Source: an uncultured bacterium (GTDB lineage Bacteria; Bacillota; Clostridia; Lachnospirales; Lachnospiraceae). From it: DNA of 10,687 nucleotides. The notes under the pieces are model-generated. The model searched no databases. It had not been told where the DNA came from and saw only the letters and a program-made list of their open reading frames with translations. Made by a program: the position numbers and the translations under genes. The DNA is taken from assembly GCA_946061355.1 (NCBI GenBank), contig CAMGRE010000078.1:1-10687 (forward strand), in the 5' to 3' direction. This document shows positions 1 to 7,066 of this stretch, piece after piece. How positions within the stretch are numbered: the stretch's first letter is position 1; every line of letters begins with the position of its first letter.

Positions 1-2
1 TC

Positions 3-53
3 GATGGAATTAAGCAAAAATTTACTTGCGAATCTGAAAATTATGGTGTATAG
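3..53 (+). CDS. possible 3' end of an upstream gene (dprA-like tail?)
   Basis: An open frame enters from the left edge and stops at a TAG at 51-53, giving 16 residues that end in ENYGV. In many Firmicutes the gene before topA is dprA, whose winged-helix tail often ends with a short Asn-Tyr-Tyr-Val-like sequence, so this could be its last residues. Another frame (1-63, ending in YSRQ then TGA) is also open and cannot be excluded. The piece is far too short for a family assignment; the dprA idea rests mainly on the usual neighbourhood of topA. Confidence 0.22.
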   Translation, partial: DGIKQKFTCESENYGV

Positions 54-54
54 T
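26..54 (+). promoter_or_regulatory. candidate sigma-A promoter for topA
   Basis: A -35-like TTGCGA (26-31) and a -10-like TATAGT (49-54) are separated by exactly 17 bp. Each matches four or five of six consensus bases. Transcription would start near 61, giving a leader of about 49 nt before the topA ATG at 110, which is preceded by an AGAGG Shine-Dalgarno (97-101). The site may overlap the 3' end of the upstream gene. The prediction is from sequence alone. Confidence 0.4.
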
Positions 55-109
55 CGTCAATGATTATGTGGGATTTGCCCAAAAAACAAAACAGACAGAG
101 GTATGAACT

Positions 110-2185
110 ATGGCAAAGTATTTAGTGATCGTGGAATCACCCGCAAAAGTGAAGACTATCAAGAAGTTTCTGGGAGCCAATTACGAGGTGGCGGCCAGCA
201 ACGGTCATGTGCGGGACATGCCAAAGAGTCAGCTCGGAATTGATGTAGAGCATGATTATGAACCCAAATATATCACGATCCGCGGAAAAGGTGACATCCT
301 TGCCAATCTGCGCAAGGAAGTGAAGAAAGCGGACAAGATCTATCTGGCAACCGACCCTGACCGTGAGGGGGAAGCGATCTCCTGGCATCTGTACCATGCA
401 CTGAAACTTGAAGATAAAAAAGTATATCGTATCACGTTCAATGAGATTACCAAGAACGCGGTGAAGGAATCTCTCAAAAATCCGCGTGAGATCAATATGG
501 ATCTGGTGGATGCGCAGCAGGCGCGCAGAGTGCTTGACCGTATGGTGGGTTATCGCATCTCCCCGCTTCTGTGGGTCAAGATTAAGAGAGGATTAAGCGC
601 CGGAAGAGTACAGTCTGTGGCGCTGAGGATCATCTGTGACAGAGAGGATGAGATCAATGCTTTTATTCCGGAGGAATACTGGAGCCTTGACGTTCTTTTG
701 GATATGAAAGGGGAAAAGAAGCCTCTTTCCGCCAAATATTATGGCACGAAGGATGGCAAAAAGACGATCTCATCCAAGGCGGAACTGGATGAGATTCTAA
801 AAGATCTGGAGAAGGCGTCTTATCAGGTCAAAGAAGTGAAAAAGGGAGAGCGACTGAAGAAAGCACCGCTTCCTTTTACGACATCCACGTTGCAGCAGGA
901 GGCAAGCAAAACACTGAATTTCTCCACGCAGAAGACGATGCGTCTGGCACAGCAGCTCTATGAGGGAATCGATATCAAGGGCTCCGGTACGGTCGGTGTC
1001 ATCACGTATCTGCGTACGGATTCCACCCGCGTTTCGGATGAAGCGGAAGCGATGGCAAAAGAGTATATCACAAAGAATTACGGCGAAGCGTACGCTGCGG
1101 GAACCGGAAATGCCAAGAAGAGCGGGCAGAAGATCCAGGATGCCCATGAGGCGATCCGCCCTACCGATCTGGCAAGGACACCTGTCGCATTAAAAGAATC
1201 GCTCAGCAGGGATCAGTTCCGTCTGTATCAGTTGATCTGGAAACGCTTTGTCGCGAGCAGGATGACGCCTGCCAAATATGAGACGACATCCGTGAAAATT
1301 GCCGCGGGGGAGCACCTTTTTACCGTTGCGGCTTCCAAGGTGCTCTTTGACGGTTTTATGAGCGTCTATACAAGTGATGATGAGGAGAAACAGGAGAATA
1401 ACAGACTGGTAAAGGAGATTGATGAGAACACACTCCTTACCTTTAACAGCTTTGATTCCAAACAGCACTTTACGCAGCCGCCGGCACACTATACGGAGGC
1501 TACACTGGTGCGCGCTCTGGAAGAACTTGGCATCGGACGCCCCAGTACCTATGCGCCGACCATCACCACGATCCTTGGTAGAAGATATGTGACTAAGGAA
1601 AACAGAAATCTTTATGTGACGGAGCTTGGTGAGGTGGTCAACAACATGATGAAGGAGGCGTTCCCGAGTATCGTGGATGTCACTTTCACCGCCAATATGG
1701 AAGGGCTTCTTGACAAAGTGGAAGAGGGAGTTGTCGGTTGGAAAACCGTTGTCTCCAATTTCTATCCGGATCTGGATGAGGCGGTCAAACAGGCGGAAAA
1801 GGAACTGCCGGAGGTAAAGATTGCCGATGAAGTTTCCGATGAAATATGTGATGTGTGCGGAAGGCAAATGGTGATTAAGTATGGTCCGCACGGGAGATTT
1901 CTGGCTTGTCCCGGATTCCCGGAATGCCGCAATACCAAGCCCTATTTTGAAAAGATCGGAGTGCAGTGCCCTAAGTGCGGGAAGGATATTGTCCTGAAAA
2001 AGACCCGCAAAGGCAGAAAATATTATGGCTGTATCGACAATCCGGATTGTGATTTTATGGTATGGCAGAAGCCGTCGGATGTGAAATGCGATAAGTGCGG
2101 TTCTGTCATGCTTATAAAGGGAAGCAAACTGGTATGCTCCAATGAGGAGTGCGGCAACGTGACGGAAAGCAAGAAGAAGGAATGA
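110..2185 (+). CDS. topA: DNA topoisomerase I (type IA)
   Basis: Relaxes negatively supercoiled DNA by cutting one strand through a 5'-phosphotyrosine and passing the other strand through. The 691 residues match the usual Firmicute length. The N-terminal Toprim domain begins with the VESPAK motif (Glu9) and carries the metal-binding DPDREGE motif (Asp82, Asp84, Glu86). The active-site tyrosine is Tyr300 in the motif ITYLRTDSTR. The family motif LGIGRPSTYAPT lies near residues 470-485. The C-terminus (about 580-681) has three four-cysteine zinc-ribbon modules, each starting CxxC, which bind single-stranded DNA in this family. An AGAGG Shine-Dalgarno lies 8 nt before the ATG. In B. subtilis topA also lies upstream of codY and flgB, but with four genes between. 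No terminator follows it, so some read-through into codY is possible. Confidence 0.98.
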   Translation: MAKYLVIVESPAKVKTIKKFLGANYEVAASNGHVRDMPKSQLGIDVEHDYEPKYITIRGKGDILANLRKEVKKADKIYLATDPDREGEAISWHLYHALKLEDKKVYRITFNEITKNAVKESLKNPREINMDLVDAQQARRVLDRMVGYRISPLLWVKIKRGLSAGRVQSVALRIICDREDEINAFIPEEYWSLDVLLDMKGEKKPLSAKYYGTKDGKKTISSKAELDEILKDLEKASYQVKEVKKGERLKKAPLPFTTSTLQQEASKTLNFSTQKTMRLAQQLYEGIDIKGSGTVGVITYLRTDSTRVSDEAEAMAKEYITKNYGEAYAAGTGNAKKSGQKIQDAHEAIRPTDLARTPVALKESLSRDQFRLYQLIWKRFVASRMTPAKYETTSVKIAAGEHLFTVAASKVLFDGFMSVYTSDDEEKQENNRLVKEIDENTLLTFNSFDSKQHFTQPPAHYTEATLVRALEELGIGRPSTYAPTITTILGRRYVTKENRNLYVTELGEVVNNMMKEAFPSIVDVTFTANMEGLLDKVEEGVVGWKTVVSNFYPDLDEAVKQAEKELPEVKIADEVSDEICDVCGRQMVIKYGPHGRFLACPGFPECRNTKPYFEKIGVQCPKCGKDIVLKKTRKGRKYYGCIDNPDCDFMVWQKPSDVKCDKCGSVMLIKGSKLVCSNEECGNVTESKKKE

Positions 2186-2200
2186 ATTGACTGAATAATG

Positions 2201-2229
2201 TTGAAGAGCAGTGAAAATTGTGCTACGAT
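2201..2229 (+). promoter_or_regulatory. candidate sigma-A promoter (extended -10) for codY and the flagellar genes
   Basis: A -35-like TTGAAG (2201-2206) is followed after 17 bp by TACGAT (2224-2229). A TG at 2221-2222 one base before the hexamer makes an extended -10. Transcription would begin around 2236, leaving a leader of about 66 nt before codY. This is the only good promoter I see between topA and flgB, so it is the best candidate for driving codY and, because codY overlaps flgB, at least part of the flagellar expression. The spacer contains GAAAATT, one half of the CodY box. Confidence 0.5.
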
Positions 2230-2302
2230 AGGAATAGCATTGAAAGAGGACGGTAAAGGGAAAAGGTGGCGTATAAATAGTTAACGAGAGGAGGTCGATC
2301 CG

Positions 2303-3088
2303 ATGAGCAGTGTGCAGTTATTGGATAAGACACGTAAGATCGGAATGCTTTTGCACAACAACAATTCCAGCAAGGTGATATTCAATGATATCTGTAATGT
2401 CATGAAGGAGATTCTGGGATCCAATGTGCTTGTGATCAGCAAGAAGGGGAAGGTCCTCGGCGTCGGTATTGCGGACGGCGTGGATGAGATTGAAGAGCTG
2501 ATCGATGACAAAGTAGGCGGATTTATTGATCCCATGCTGAATGAACGTATGCTCAGCGTACTCTCCACCAAGGAGAACGTGAATCTGGAGACGCTGGGAT
2601 TCGAGCGCACGGATGTGAAGAAGTTCCAGGCGATCATCTCACCGATCGACATTGCAGGCGAGAGGCTGGGAACACTCTTTATCTATAAATGCAATCAGCC
2701 GTATGATATTGATGACATCATTCTGTGCGAGTACGGGACCACGGTGGTAAGCCTTGAGATGCTGCGGGCGGTTAATGAGGAGTCGGCAGAGGAATCCAGA
2801 AAGCTTGCTGTGGTGAAATCGGCGATCAGTACGTTGTCGTTTTCCGAGATGGAAGCGATCACTCACATTTTCGATGAATTGAACGGCATGGAGGGAATTC
2901 TCGTGGCCAGCAAGATCGCAGACAGAGTGGGAATTACCAGATCAGTGATCGTCAATGCGCTCCGCAAATTTGAAAGTGCCGGCGTGATCGAGTCAAGATC
3001 CTCCGGAATGAAAGGTACTTATATTAAGGTGCTCAATGATGTGGTGTTTGATGAGATTGAGAAGCTGAAACAGGGAGAAAAAAGATGA
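2303..3088 (+). CDS. codY: GTP- and branched-chain amino acid-responsive global regulator CodY
   Basis: CodY is a cytoplasmic DNA-binding protein that represses many genes when branched-chain amino acids and GTP are plentiful. The 261 residues match the family's usual length of about 259. Residues 1 to about 155 form the GAF-type sensor domain, including the GERLGTL stretch and the EYGTTVV stretch. A linker helix leads to the winged helix, where VASKIADRVGITRSVIVNAL (about 201-220) is nearly identical to the DNA-recognition region of known CodY proteins, followed by ESAGVIESRS and MKGTYIKV. A GAGAGGAGG Shine-Dalgarno precedes the ATG. Its stop codon overlaps the flgB start in an ATGA, so the two are probably translationally coupled. 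The sensor loop around residues 60-76 differs from B. subtilis CodY (see findings), so the exact effector is less certain than the family. Confidence 0.97.
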   Translation: MSSVQLLDKTRKIGMLLHNNNSSKVIFNDICNVMKEILGSNVLVISKKGKVLGVGIADGVDEIEELIDDKVGGFIDPMLNERMLSVLSTKENVNLETLGFERTDVKKFQAIISPIDIAGERLGTLFIYKCNQPYDIDDIILCEYGTTVVSLEMLRAVNEESAEESRKLAVVKSAISTLSFSEMEAITHIFDELNGMEGILVASKIADRVGITRSVIVNALRKFESAGVIESRSSGMKGTYIKVLNDVVFDEIEKLKQGEKR

Positions 3089-3474
3089 TCAATTCCAATG
3101 CGTTTAATTATATCAATGTTCTGGATAAGACGGCGGATGCGGCCTGGATCAGAAATCAGGCGATCTCCAACAATATTGCCAACGCAGACACTCCGGGGTA
3201 TAAGCGGGAGGACATCAATTTCGAGGGAGAATTGAAACGTGCACTGGGCAATTCCAGATACACTTCCATGGATGCCAAGGTCGGCAATTTAAAAGTCGGG
3301 AGTCTGAAGCCCCGCACTTTCAAGGATTATAACAGTGTTTCCTACAGGATGGATGGAAATAACGTGGATATTGATACCGAGAACGTTATGCTGGCAGCAA
3401 ACCAGCTGAAGTACAATGCAATCATGACCGGTGTCAATCAGGAGTTTGCAAATCTCAAGCTTGTGATGAAGTAG
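3085..3474 (+). CDS. flgB: flagellar proximal rod protein FlgB
   Basis: FlgB is exported through the flagellar type III apparatus and forms part of the proximal rod next to the MS ring. The 129 residues are of normal length. The N-terminal rod/hook signature NNIANADTPGYKR is at 29-41. The C-terminal amphipathic helix includes ENVMLAANQLKYNAIMTGVN, the family's hallmark heptad segment. There is no cleavable signal peptide, as expected for a type III substrate. The ATG lies inside the codY stop (ATGA), and a GGGAG Shine-Dalgarno (3073-3077) within codY serves it at 7-nt spacing. Its own stop (TAG 3472-3474) overlaps the flgC Shine-Dalgarno, so flgB and flgC are likely to be co-translated. Confidence 0.97.
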   Translation: MINSNAFNYINVLDKTADAAWIRNQAISNNIANADTPGYKREDINFEGELKRALGNSRYTSMDAKVGNLKVGSLKPRTFKDYNSVSYRMDGNNVDIDTENVMLAANQLKYNAIMTGVNQEFANLKLVMK

Positions 3475-3484
3475 GAGGGTACAT

Positions 3485-3982
3485 ATGAGCATATTTTCCA
3501 CGTTTGATGTGAATGCTTCTGGTTTAAGTGCACAGCGTTACCGCATGGATATCATCTCCCAGAATGTGGCGAATGCGAATACGACACGGACAAAGGACGG
3601 CACACCCTATCGCCGCAAGGTCGTAACGTTTGAAGAGAAGAATCAGCAGACACCTTTCAGCAGGGTGCTGAATGTGGCGAAGGACAGATATTCGGGAACC
3701 ACGCTGCGTGTCGGATCGGCATTCGGAACGGTGCGTGATCAATATACGGGAAGCGGTGTGCGTGTGGATATGGTCACGGAGGATACCTGGACCGATATGA
3801 AGATGGTGTATGATCCCTCCCATCCGGATGCGGATGAGAATGGTTATGTGACATATCCCAATGTCAATATCGTCACGGAGATGACAAACATGATCGATGC
3901 AAGCCGTGCTTATGAAGCGAATGCCACAGCTTTCAGTGCAAGTAAAGCTATGGCACAGAAGGGGCTTGAGATGGCACAGTAA
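3485..3982 (+). CDS. flgC: flagellar proximal rod protein FlgC
   Basis: A rod subunit that stacks with FlgB, FlgF and FlgG and is secreted by the flagellar type III pathway. The N-terminal motif SQNVANANTTRT (25-36) and the C-terminal MIDASRAYEANATAF region (136-150) are characteristic. The central YDPSHPDADENGYV segment is the usual FlgC signature before the C-terminal helix. At 165 residues it is somewhat longer than the roughly 135-150 common in the family. The extra length lies between the EEKN and GSGVRVDMV segments (about residues 50-97). A GGAGGG Shine-Dalgarno at 3474-3479 begins at the last base of the flgB stop, 5 nt before the ATG. Confidence 0.97.
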   Translation: MSIFSTFDVNASGLSAQRYRMDIISQNVANANTTRTKDGTPYRRKVVTFEEKNQQTPFSRVLNVAKDRYSGTTLRVGSAFGTVRDQYTGSGVRVDMVTEDTWTDMKMVYDPSHPDADENGYVTYPNVNIVTEMTNMIDASRAYEANATAFSASKAMAQKGLEMAQ

Positions 3983-4059
3983 GGGCTTACGGCAGTATCG
4001 TAGAAGCGTATGATGGTACGACAGCAGCACACAAGTGACAGGGCAAAGGAGAAACGACC
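3983..4059 (+). other. flgC-fliE intergenic gap
   Basis: These 77 bp form the longest gap inside the flagellar cluster. I see no convincing promoter, terminator hairpin or coding frame, apart from a nine-codon ATG frame at 4010 without a good ribosome binding site. An imperfect short inverted repeat (ATCGTA and TACGAC, about 14 nt apart) is too weak to call a structure. The right end holds the fliE Shine-Dalgarno AAAGGAG, about 8 nt before its ATG. Confidence 0.5.
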
Positions 4060-4389
4060 ATGGACATCACGTCATTATTTCGTGTAAATTCCGGTGCGGT
4101 GCAGGAGGCGGCAAAGAAGACAGAGATGGCGAAGCGCGCCGCTGCAGAGGAGGAACATAAGGATCTGTTCGGAGCCATGTTGGATTCGGCAATCGATAAT
4201 CTCCACACAACCAACAGTTATATTTCCGATATGGAGAATGAAGAGATCAAGGTTGCATTGGGAGAGACAGACAATACACATGATCTTTCCATTGCACTGC
4301 AGAAGGCATCTACGGCGCTGCAGTATACGGTAGCAGTCAGGGATCGTTTCCTGGAGGCGTACAGAGATCTCATGCAGATGCAGATCTGA
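4060..4389 (+). CDS. fliE: flagellar hook-basal body complex protein FliE
   Basis: FliE is a small exported protein that links the FliF MS ring to the proximal rod and is needed for export of later rod proteins. The 109 residues are normal for the family. The C-terminal half is diagnostic: an alpha-helical stretch with DLSIALQKASTALQYTVAVR, then FLEAYRDLMQMQI at the very end, where most FliE proteins end in a similar EAYxxIMxMQI. The N-terminus is variable and rich in Ala, Lys and Glu, which is common for FliE. A GGAG Shine-Dalgarno precedes the ATG. Its place between flgC and fliF is the conserved order in Firmicutes. Confidence 0.95.
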   Translation: MDITSLFRVNSGAVQEAAKKTEMAKRAAAEEEHKDLFGAMLDSAIDNLHTTNSYISDMENEEIKVALGETDNTHDLSIALQKASTALQYTVAVRDRFLEAYRDLMQMQI

Positions 4390-4452
4390 GCACGGTTTTT
4401 TGCGCCGGCGGGTATCAGGATACGGAACGTTAGATACGGAGTGTTATAGGAA

Positions 4453-6048
4453 ATGGTTGACAGACTGAAGGAGATCCCCCAGAAGATTCTGGAGTGGTGG
4501 AACAAATTTACATCCAAACAGAAAACGATCATTATTTGTATAGCGGCTGGTGTCGTAGTGACACTGGCTATTTTGGTGACGTTGCTGACCAGACCGCAGT
4601 ATGAACTGCTGGCAACATGCGAGAGCACCAAGGAAGCATCACAGATCACGGAATTGCTGGACGGTGAGAGCCTGACTTACAGGGTGTCTGATGACGGATA
4701 TCAGATTTACATTCTGAAGGAACAGCTTTCGGATGCCAATCTGCTGTTAGGGGCAAATGATATTCCTGCAGCGTCCTACGATCTGAGCAATGTCATGGAT
4801 GGCGGCTTCTCCACGACAGAGGCGGACAAGCAGAAGAAGTATAAGCTTTATATGGAAAATCATCTCGAGGAGGATCTGACCCGCTTCGAATCTGTCAAAA
4901 AAGCTGATGTACAGCTCTCCCTTCCGGAGAATGACGGTACTCTGCTGTCAAAGGAAGAGGAGGCGTACGCCAGTGTGATTCTGGAGCTGGACGGTGAGTT
5001 TACGCAGGATAATGCATCTGCGATGGCGCAGTTTGTCAAGACTGCTCTGGGCAATGAAAATGCCAATAACATTACAATTCTTGACAGTATGGGGAACCTG
5101 CTGTTCTCGGGAGAGGACACCTACTCCGTGACCGGCAATGCAAGTAATCAGTTGTCCGTAAAGCAGCAGGCAGAAAATCTGGTGCGTAACGAAGTGAAGA
5201 AAGTCCTGCTCGGAACCAATGAATACGACAACGTGGAAGTGGCAAGCAACCTGTCACTGGATTTCTCTACGACGGAACAGACAGAGCATCTGTTTTATCC
5301 GGCGGACGGGCAGAGTCAGGGCGTGCTGAGCCATGAGGATATTTATAATGCGGAGAATGTAAACAGCGGCGGTGGAGTGCCGGGGACGGATTCAAACAGC
5401 GAGACGACATACGTGATGCCGGACAGTGAGAATTCATCGTCGACGGTTTCAGAAGAGTCCAGAGATTATCTCCCGAATGAGAGGATCACGAGTCAGACGA
5501 TCCCGCCGGGACTGATCAAATATGATGAGTCATCTATTTCGGTGGCGGCGATCACCTATAAGGTACTCAGGGAGGAAGAAGCCAAGAGCCAGGGGCTGTT
5601 GGACGGAATCACCTGGGAGGAATACAAAGCTGCAAATTCAGAGAGAGTCCGTCGGGATGTAGATCCGGATATGGTCAATATGGTTGCTATGGCAACGGGG
5701 ATCGCGGCGGAAAATATCGCGCTGGTAGCGTATGATGAGCCTATGTTTATCGATGCGGAGGGCGCAAACATCAGCGCTACGGATGTGATTCAGGTAGTCC
5801 TGATTCTGCTGATTCTGGGACTGCTCGGTTTTGTGCTGTTCCGCAGTATGCGTGGCGAGAAGCAGCCGGAGCAGGAGGAAGAGCTGGAGGTTGAGGATCT
5901 CCTGCAGTCCATGCAGGAATCCGAACTGGAGGATATTGATCTGACGGAGGTATCCGAGACCAGAAAGATGATAGAAAAATTTGTGGATGAAAATCCGGAG
6001 GCGGTTGCCAATCTGCTTCGCAACTGGCTGAATGAAGATTGGGGGTAA
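4453..6048 (+). CDS. fliF: flagellar MS-ring protein FliF
   Basis: FliF assembles into the membrane-embedded MS ring, the base on which the rod, switch and export apparatus are built. The 531 residues fit the family. Membrane segment 1 is at about 25-46 and segment 2 at about 445-463, with the large external region between them. That region holds the ring-building motifs, starting with the PQYELLATC segment after the first membrane pass. Residues 304-350 are a Gly/Ser/Glu-rich low-complexity stretch, which I take as the variable part of the beta-collar region. The acidic cytoplasmic tail ends with TRKMIEKFVDENPEAVANLL and NWLNEDWG, the FliG-binding helix. The ribosome binding site is poor: GGAG at 4438-4441 is 11 nt from the ATG and an AGG lies only 2 nt from it. 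fliG follows after 4 nt. Confidence 0.97.
   Translation: MVDRLKEIPQKILEWWNKFTSKQKTIIICIAAGVVVTLAILVTLLTRPQYELLATCESTKEASQITELLDGESLTYRVSDDGYQIYILKEQLSDANLLLGANDIPAASYDLSNVMDGGFSTTEADKQKKYKLYMENHLEEDLTRFESVKKADVQLSLPENDGTLLSKEEEAYASVILELDGEFTQDNASAMAQFVKTALGNENANNITILDSMGNLLFSGEDTYSVTGNASNQLSVKQQAENLVRNEVKKVLLGTNEYDNVEVASNLSLDFSTTEQTEHLFYPADGQSQGVLSHEDIYNAENVNSGGGVPGTDSNSETTYVMPDSENSSSTVSEESRDYLPNERITSQTIPPGLIKYDESSISVAAITYKVLREEEAKSQGLLDGITWEEYKAANSERVRRDVDPDMVNMVAMATGIAAENIALVAYDEPMFIDAEGANISATDVIQVVLILLILGLLGFVLFRSMRGEKQPEQEEELEVEDLLQSMQESELEDIDLTEVSETRKMIEKFVDENPEAVANLLRNWLNEDWG
6041..6045 (+). promoter_or_regulatory. ribosome binding site that sets the fliG start
   Basis: A run of five G inside the last codons of fliF lies 7 nt upstream of the ATG at 6053. 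An earlier in-frame ATG at 6032 has no Shine-Dalgarno and would add seven residues (MKIGGNV) not expected in FliG. The 6053 start, giving MASTTNELSGLQKAAILL, fits the family's N-terminus. Confidence 0.75.
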
Positions 6049-6052
6049 CGTC

Positions 6053-7066
6053 ATGGCATCAACGACAAATGAACTGTCCGGATTACAGAAAGCGGCAATT
6101 CTTCTGATCACCCTGGGACCGGAGCGGTCTTCCACAATTTTCAAGCATCTCAAGGAAGATGAGATCGAGGAACTTACGTTGGAGATTGCCAATACGAGAA
6201 GCATCACGCCTCAGATGAAAGAGGAAGTTTTAGAGGAGTTTTACCAGATCTGTCTCGCAAAGCAGTACATCGAGGAGGGTGGTATTGCTTATGCCAAGGA
6301 ACTGCTGGAGAAGACTTTTGGCGCAGACATGGCAAGGGACGTGATCGGCAAGCTGACGGCATCCCTGCAGGTGAAGCCTTTCGAATTTGTGCGAAAGACA
6401 GATGCTTCGCAGTTGCTCAACTTTATACAGGACGAGCATCCGCAGACGATCGCACTCGTTATGTCCTATTTATCGGCAGCACAGTCAGCGCTTATATTGT
6501 CGGCGCTGCCTCCTGAGAGACAGGCGGATGTGGCAAGACGTATCGCCCTTATGGACAGGACCAGTCCCGATGTGATCAAAGAGGTGGAAAAAGTGTTGGA
6601 GTCCAAGCTGTCTTCGCTTGTAAATCAGGACTACACGATCATTGGCGGCGTGGACGCTGTCGTGGATATCCTGAATTCTGTTGACCGTGGTACAGAAAAG
6701 CATATCATGGAGACTCTCGAGATCGAAGAACCGGAACTGGCGGACGAGATCAGGAAGAAGATGTTCGTGTTCGAGGATATCCTGCTGCTTGATGACAGGG
6801 CGATCCAACGTGTGCTGCGTGACGTGGATAATAATGATCTGGCAATTTCCTTAAAGGGCGCCAACGAAGAAGTACAGAATGCAATCTTCAACAATCTGTC
6901 CAAGCGTCTTGGTGTCATGATCAAAGAGGACATGGAGTTTATGGGACCCGTGCGTATGAAGGACGTGGAGGAAGCACAGCAGAAGATTGTAAACATTATC
7001 AGAAAGCTGGAAGACTCTGCGGAGATTGTTATTTCCAGAGGCGGAGGAGACGAAATTGTTGTCTAG
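6053..7066 (+). CDS. fliG: flagellar motor switch protein FliG
   Basis: FliG forms the rotor ring on the cytoplasmic face of FliF and carries the charged surface that interacts with the stator. From the chosen start it has 337 residues, typical of the family. The N-terminal domain begins with the KQKAAILLISLGPE-like stretch (here LQKAAILLITLGPE). The middle domain has the EHPQ motif (128-131), involved in FliM binding. The C-terminal domain includes FEDILLLDDRAIQRVLRDVD (Asp247, Asp248, Arg249), a near match to Thermotoga FliG, then the conserved GPVR (298-301) and DVEEAQQKIVNIIRKLE. It ends in RGGGDEIVV, where the family often has RGGGEE. The coding DNA for that Gly-rich tail also supplies the fliH Shine-Dalgarno. 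An upstream start at 6032 is less likely. Confidence 0.97.
   Translation: MASTTNELSGLQKAAILLITLGPERSSTIFKHLKEDEIEELTLEIANTRSITPQMKEEVLEEFYQICLAKQYIEEGGIAYAKELLEKTFGADMARDVIGKLTASLQVKPFEFVRKTDASQLLNFIQDEHPQTIALVMSYLSAAQSALILSALPPERQADVARRIALMDRTSPDVIKEVEKVLESKLSSLVNQDYTIIGGVDAVVDILNSVDRGTEKHIMETLEIEEPELADEIRKKMFVFEDILLLDDRAIQRVLRDVDNNDLAISLKGANEEVQNAIFNNLSKRLGVMIKEDMEFMGPVRMKDVEEAQQKIVNIIRKLEDSAEIVISRGGGDEIVV
7043..7050 (+). promoter_or_regulatory. ribosome binding site that sets the fliH start inside fliG
   Basis: GGAGGAGA lies within the fliG codons for its Gly-Gly-Asp-Glu tail. It is 8 nt before the TTG at 7059 and 5 nt before the adjacent in-frame TTG at 7056. A start further upstream at TTG 7026 has no Shine-Dalgarno and would add residues unlike FliH. 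The strong site explains how a non-AUG start could be used. Confidence 0.7.

Noticed and set aside
1190..1891. A 233-codon open frame on the minus strand across topA
   Set aside because: It is entirely antisense to strongly conserved topA motifs, its protein has no recognisable domain, and it is rich in His, Arg and Ile in the manner of a reverse-complement shadow.
2186..2302. A riboswitch or intrinsic terminator in the topA-codY gap
   Set aside because: I found no GC-rich hairpin followed by a T run and no conserved riboswitch core in these 117 bp; the promoter and Shine-Dalgarno explain the main signals.
3524..4030. A 168-codon minus-strand frame across flgC
   Set aside because: Its translation is rich in Cys, His and Ile, with no domain, and it is opposite a clear FlgC; it is treated as an artefact of codon use.
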